Part shown: piece after piece, positions 61,063 through 64,000 of the stretch
Layout: each line of letters opens with the position of its first letter
Position numbering within the stretch: the first letter of the stretch is position 1
Source of the DNA: Paludibacteraceae bacterium
GTDB lineage: Bacteria; Bacteroidota; Bacteroidia; Bacteroidales; Paludibacteraceae
NCBI GenBank assembly: GCA_024401535.1
Contig: JAKSKX010000008.1
Location: 1-64,000, forward strand
DNA length: 64,000 nt
Direction: 5' to 3'
Made by a program: the position numbers and the translations under genes
The notes under the pieces: model-generated
What the model saw: the letters and a program-made list of their open reading frames with translations, nothing else
Databases searched by the model: none
Told to the model about the DNA's origin: nothing

Positions 61063-63435
61063 TTACTCGTTTTCATCAAGTAATCCTTGATTTCTAAGGA
61101 CATTCTGTCGCATAGTCCATAACCTTTGATAAGGTTGAACTCCCTGTTCCGCCAATTCCTTCATACGGTTTAGCTCTGCCGTACAAATATTCTCTGCTTC
61201 TTGTTTGATGCTATCTCGATTGTTCTGCAAGTATTCCCTCATTCGATTATCTCTAATCTCAATAACCTTATCAAGCAAATCGTCTTTAGCTCTATACTGA
61301 GGAAAGACAGATTTCATCTTCTTTGAAGGCTTCATAACCTTTCTAATCAAGGCAGATATGCTCTTGTACTTCCTATGGTCAAATCCCTTTGAAGCAATAT
61401 CATTACGATCAAACCAATGTCTTAGCATAGCATTAACGAGGTCTTTAGTAGTTACATACTCTGAATGTGCAAATCCTATCTCGTCTGCGTAAGCCCTCAA
61501 ATTCTCATCTACGACCTCATCATCGAAATCATAAAATTCAGGTAACTCTAAATAATGGGATTCCTCCTCGATACAAGCTTGAACATCTATATCTATATCT
61601 GCAGCAAATACTCTATCGGGATTCTCTGTTCCGTTGTTATCACAAACAAGTCCGCTGAACCATCCTTGTCCTGCCTGTGCAAATCTCTCCGGAGGAACCA
61701 TATAGTCCATCTGATCAGATATGCTTATGCTTGTACCACTTTCACTTATAGAGACAGATTCTTTCTGTTGCTTGTTCTTTCCTATTCGTTTAGAAATCTT
61801 CTCGGCTGTGTCATCAAAGCACTGTCCTACAAAGATATTACCTACAGTCTGAATAATCTTGTTAGCACCAGCCTCCTTATACTCTGCCTTCAGCTGTGTG
61901 AAGTCCTGGAATCCTAACAATACAGCTACCTCGTTTGAACGAGCTGTAGCAATCAACTCGTCAAGTCCATTGACAAACATAGTTGGAAGCTCATCAATAA
62001 CAACAGCACATTTGTGCTTTCCTTTATTGTTAGCCATCTTCAGCATTCTTGCTGTATATACACCTAACGCAGTTCCATAGACCTGTGTCTTTTGGGGATC
62101 GTTACCAAAACAAAGAAGTTTAGGTTCAAGAGGATTGTTTATATCAATATCTATATCATCACCTGACATTGCCCAATACAAGAAAATGGATGCCAATCTA
62201 CCAAGAGGAATCTGTACTGAAGCAATCTGTCCTTGAATCTGATCAGTTGCACCAGCAGACCAGGCATTAAGGAATGGAGCAAGAGTAATACTCAAATCCG
62301 AATAGCTTGCAAGGATAGGGATAACCTGATCCATCGGTTGAGAGATAAAATCAATAACATGAGGGAAAGTACAATACTTACCATCTTCATAAAGTTTCAA
62401 GAACCATATACAGGCACCAAGATAGTTAATAGCAGATTCTACGAAGAAATCTCCCTGCTTGTCTGCCCATGTTCTTGCAAGGTTATAACAGATGACCTGT
62501 GCAATCTGATTGGCATCTTCCTGAGATTCCAGAAGCTCTGCCTTTAGAGGATTGCAGCGAAGTGAAACTCTCGGCTCGTTAAAATCTACCATTCCATACT
62601 TAGGTTCTACCCCACCATAGATTTCTTTCCACTTATCTTTATTCCACATAAGATTTGAAAAGGCTAATTCCGAAAGGTCTGGAATCTTAAAATCGTACAA
62701 GTACATTGCGAATCCTTTGGCAAGTGCTTGTCTGATGTAATTATTGATAATAGTAAAAGATTTTCCAGCACCAGGAGTACCCAATACTATCGTAGCTCGG
62801 AACGGAGCTTCAAGGTTAATCCATCCATGATGTAGTTTACCCAATCTATAATACTTAGTTGGAAAGTTAATGGTATATTGGTCAGTCTTGAATTTCTCGT
62901 TTTGAGGAAAGGCAGACTGCTCTTTCTTGTTAAATGGATCGTCTCTTGATAAATTCTTCTTTGGTGTCGAAGTATATATTGCTAAGCCATATATAAAAGG
63001 TAAGAACCCTATGAGCAAAAGCAGTACATAGAAAAATGTTCTTGCAATAGCAAAAGGAATGAACAATGCTATAGGAGAGACTAAGATAATTACCAAACCT
63101 AAACCTGAGACTTTCATACCCAACTCATGCGTAGGTGTAAATGTTCTACCAAAGAATTTCTTTTCAGTATTCTGTACTGCTTTATCTCCCATACTTGTAC
63201 CCCAAAATATGATTATTGCAGGAATGATGGTAGAATAAGGACTTCTCAGCAGATACAGACCTTCATCAAGACCTTTGAGCAAACCAAACCAGGCTTTGCT
63301 TATAACTCCGTTTATGCCATCCTGTTCCTGGTTGTGTTCCATACAGAACCAATACACATTTAGTGCAAGCAATCCCACACCTATCATCTTGAATAGGTTG
63401 AGAAACTTCCTTGCAGCTTCGTCATTTTCTTTCAT
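61063..63435 (-). CDS. mobC: Type IV coupling protein (TraG/VirD4 family, MobC-type)
   Basis: 790 residues. The N-terminus has a YWFC motif (residues 28-31) after one membrane segment and further membrane segments to about residue 152. Walker A is GTPGAGKSF (219-227); Walker B lies in CAVVIDELPTMFVNG (about 475). The C-terminal 170 residues are charged and helical. The protein should sit in the inner membrane, bind relaxase-DNA and other substrates, and pass them to the secretion channel. The 84 bases to the upstream partial gene hold no other feature. It is complete and the firmest conjugation gene in the window. Confidence 0.92.
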   Translation of the reverse strand: MKENDEAARKFLNLFKMIGVGLLALNVYWFCMEHNQEQDGINGVISKAWFGLLKGLDEGLYLLRSPYSTIIPAIIIFWGTSMGDKAVQNTEKKFFGRTFTPTHELGMKVSGLGLVIILVSPIALFIPFAIARTFFYVLLLLIGFLPFIYGLAIYTSTPKKNLSRDDPFNKKEQSAFPQNEKFKTDQYTINFPTKYYRLGKLHHGWINLEAPFRATIVLGTPGAGKSFTIINNYIRQALAKGFAMYLYDFKIPDLSELAFSNLMWNKDKWKEIYGGVEPKYGMVDFNEPRVSLRCNPLKAELLESQEDANQIAQVICYNLARTWADKQGDFFVESAINYLGACIWFLKLYEDGKYCTFPHVIDFISQPMDQVIPILASYSDLSITLAPFLNAWSAGATDQIQGQIASVQIPLGRLASIFLYWAMSGDDIDIDINNPLEPKLLCFGNDPQKTQVYGTALGVYTARMLKMANNKGKHKCAVVIDELPTMFVNGLDELIATARSNEVAVLLGFQDFTQLKAEYKEAGANKIIQTVGNIFVGQCFDDTAEKISKRIGKNKQQKESVSISESGTSISISDQMDYMVPPERFAQAGQGWFSGLVCDNNGTENPDRVFAADIDIDVQACIEEESHYLELPEFYDFDDEVVDENLRAYADEIGFAHSEYVTTKDLVNAMLRHWFDRNDIASKGFDHRKYKSISALIRKVMKPSKKMKSVFPQYRAKDDLLDKVIEIRDNRMREYLQNNRDSIKQEAENICTAELNRMKELAEQGVQPYQRLWTMRQNVLRNQGLLDENE

Positions 63436-63519
63436 GTTACCTTATATTTAAAAGATTATTGTAATATAAATCCCATTTGGGGATATAGATTATTCCTTAG
63501 AAAGAAAAAGGTAAGATTA

Positions 63520-64000
63520 TTATATACCCTTACCTTTTCTCTTGTTAGATGCAGATTGTTTCTGCTCAGCATGAGCCTTGTATAGTTCGTAGTTTCTGAA
63601 CCTCAAATCTGCATCTGCAAACTTAATCAAATGTGATATTATCTTGTCGTACTGCTCCTGCTCGACCATTCTGCGAATATCAGTTGCAATCTGAGGATTG
63701 TGCTGTGCCATCCAGTCACATATATATATTAGTCTCTCCTCCTTCTTGAAATCACTTTCGAGAACCTTGTTGAACTTCTGAATAGACTGATATAACAAAG
63801 AAGCCTTACCAGACTTAGTTAAGAAATCTCTATTCATATTCAATATAGCATCCCTGTTCGACAAGAAATAGTTACGGATGTTCTGATCAGTAACGACAAG
63901 CTTAGCTTCAGAAGTTGGTGAGAATATAACAACTTCATTACCTTGCATTCCAAACAGCATACCATTCATTATACTCTTATAGACAACATCACTTGCAGTT
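63520..64000 (-). CDS. Partial gene upstream of coupling protein, possible relaxase C-terminus
   Basis: The frame is open through the right window edge; an internal ATG at 63969 is not necessarily the start, because the same frame continues upstream (TASDVVYKSI before MNGMLFGM). At least 160 residues are visible: helical text (RDAILNMNRDFLTKSGKASL, ICDWMAQHNPQIATDIRRMV) and the end SASNKRKGKGI. In Bacteroidales mobilisation operons the relaxase gene usually precedes the coupling-protein gene, so this may be the relaxase's C-terminal region. No relaxase motif is within the window. The basic G-x-x-I tail is shared with six other proteins here. Confidence 0.6.
   Translation of the reverse strand, partial: TASDVVYKSIMNGMLFGMQGNEVVIFSPTSEAKLVVTDQNIRNYFLSNRDAILNMNRDFLTKSGKASLLYQSIQKFNKVLESDFKKEERLIYICDWMAQHNPQIATDIRRMVEQEQYDKIISHLIKFADADLRFRNYELYKAHAEQKQSASNKRKGKGI

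Overview
The window reads as accessory DNA of a Bacteroidales bacterium, most likely Prevotellaceae or Bacteroidaceae. Supporting signs are sigma-ABfr-type promoters (TTTG about 19-20 bases before TAnnTTTG), A/T-rich leaders instead of strong Shine-Dalgarno sites, type IX secretion (T9SS) sorting tails, FISUMP and BspA-like domains, a TraN-type conjugation protein, Hc1 histone-like proteins, PcfJ/PcfK-like proteins, and a TraG/MobC-type coupling protein. No rRNA, tRNA, CRISPR array or intact insertion sequence was seen. The whole looks like a large conjugative element (ICE or megaplasmid), part of it rearranged.

Layout. 1-9 kb (minus strand): a large SpvB/FG-GAP/YD-repeat (Rhs-like) protein cut by the window edge, its small T9SS-tailed neighbour, an Hc1 histone-like gene, and a GC-richer topoisomerase III with a coupled small gene. 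9.2-14.9 kb (minus): a BspA remnant, then a defence-like operon of ATPase, candidate nuclease and two different reverse transcriptases. This operon is followed by a compact structured RNA that carries an alternating CA tract and ends in a terminator. 15-18.3 kb (minus): a truncated LuxR-type regulator joined tail to tail with a truncated collagen-like lipoprotein, and an outer-membrane barrel. 18.4-24.5 kb (plus): Toprim primase-like protein, TraN, an acidic coiled-coil protein and a second topoisomerase III.

24.5-34.3 kb (minus): single small acidic genes or short operons. Most are preceded by copies of one long, hairpin-rich intergenic repeat that ends in the same promoter. ArdA, PcfJ/PcfK and HicAB lie here, so this looks like an early-expressed (leading-region-like) anti-defence block. 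34.6-44.7 kb (mostly plus): DUF3945-like protein, a truncated Hc1 copy, a Septu-like ATPase with a decayed HNH partner, a HipBST-type system, and three consecutive genes that share a C-terminal module: a stand-alone copy, an ArdC/zincin fusion, and a phosphoribosyltransferase fusion that also carries a MutS domain I.

44.9-60 kb (plus): lipoprotein, barrel, and a giant (about 3,350 residue) T9SS-tailed surface protein broken by a 14-bp tandem duplication; then AbiEi without AbiEii, and a HipB/HipA pair whose HipA carries the same C-terminal module. 60-64 kb: an ORF6N protein with a PLD-like end, the type IV coupling protein, and the end of a partial gene just upstream of it.

The most notable points are (i) the paired RTs with an RNA resembling a type 3 DRT system, (ii) the shared C-terminal module and basic G-x-x-I tail on otherwise unrelated proteins of a conjugative element, a candidate translocation signal, and (iii) the reiterated hairpin/promoter repeats in front of small acidic genes. 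All identifications come from reading motifs by eye; no database search was run.
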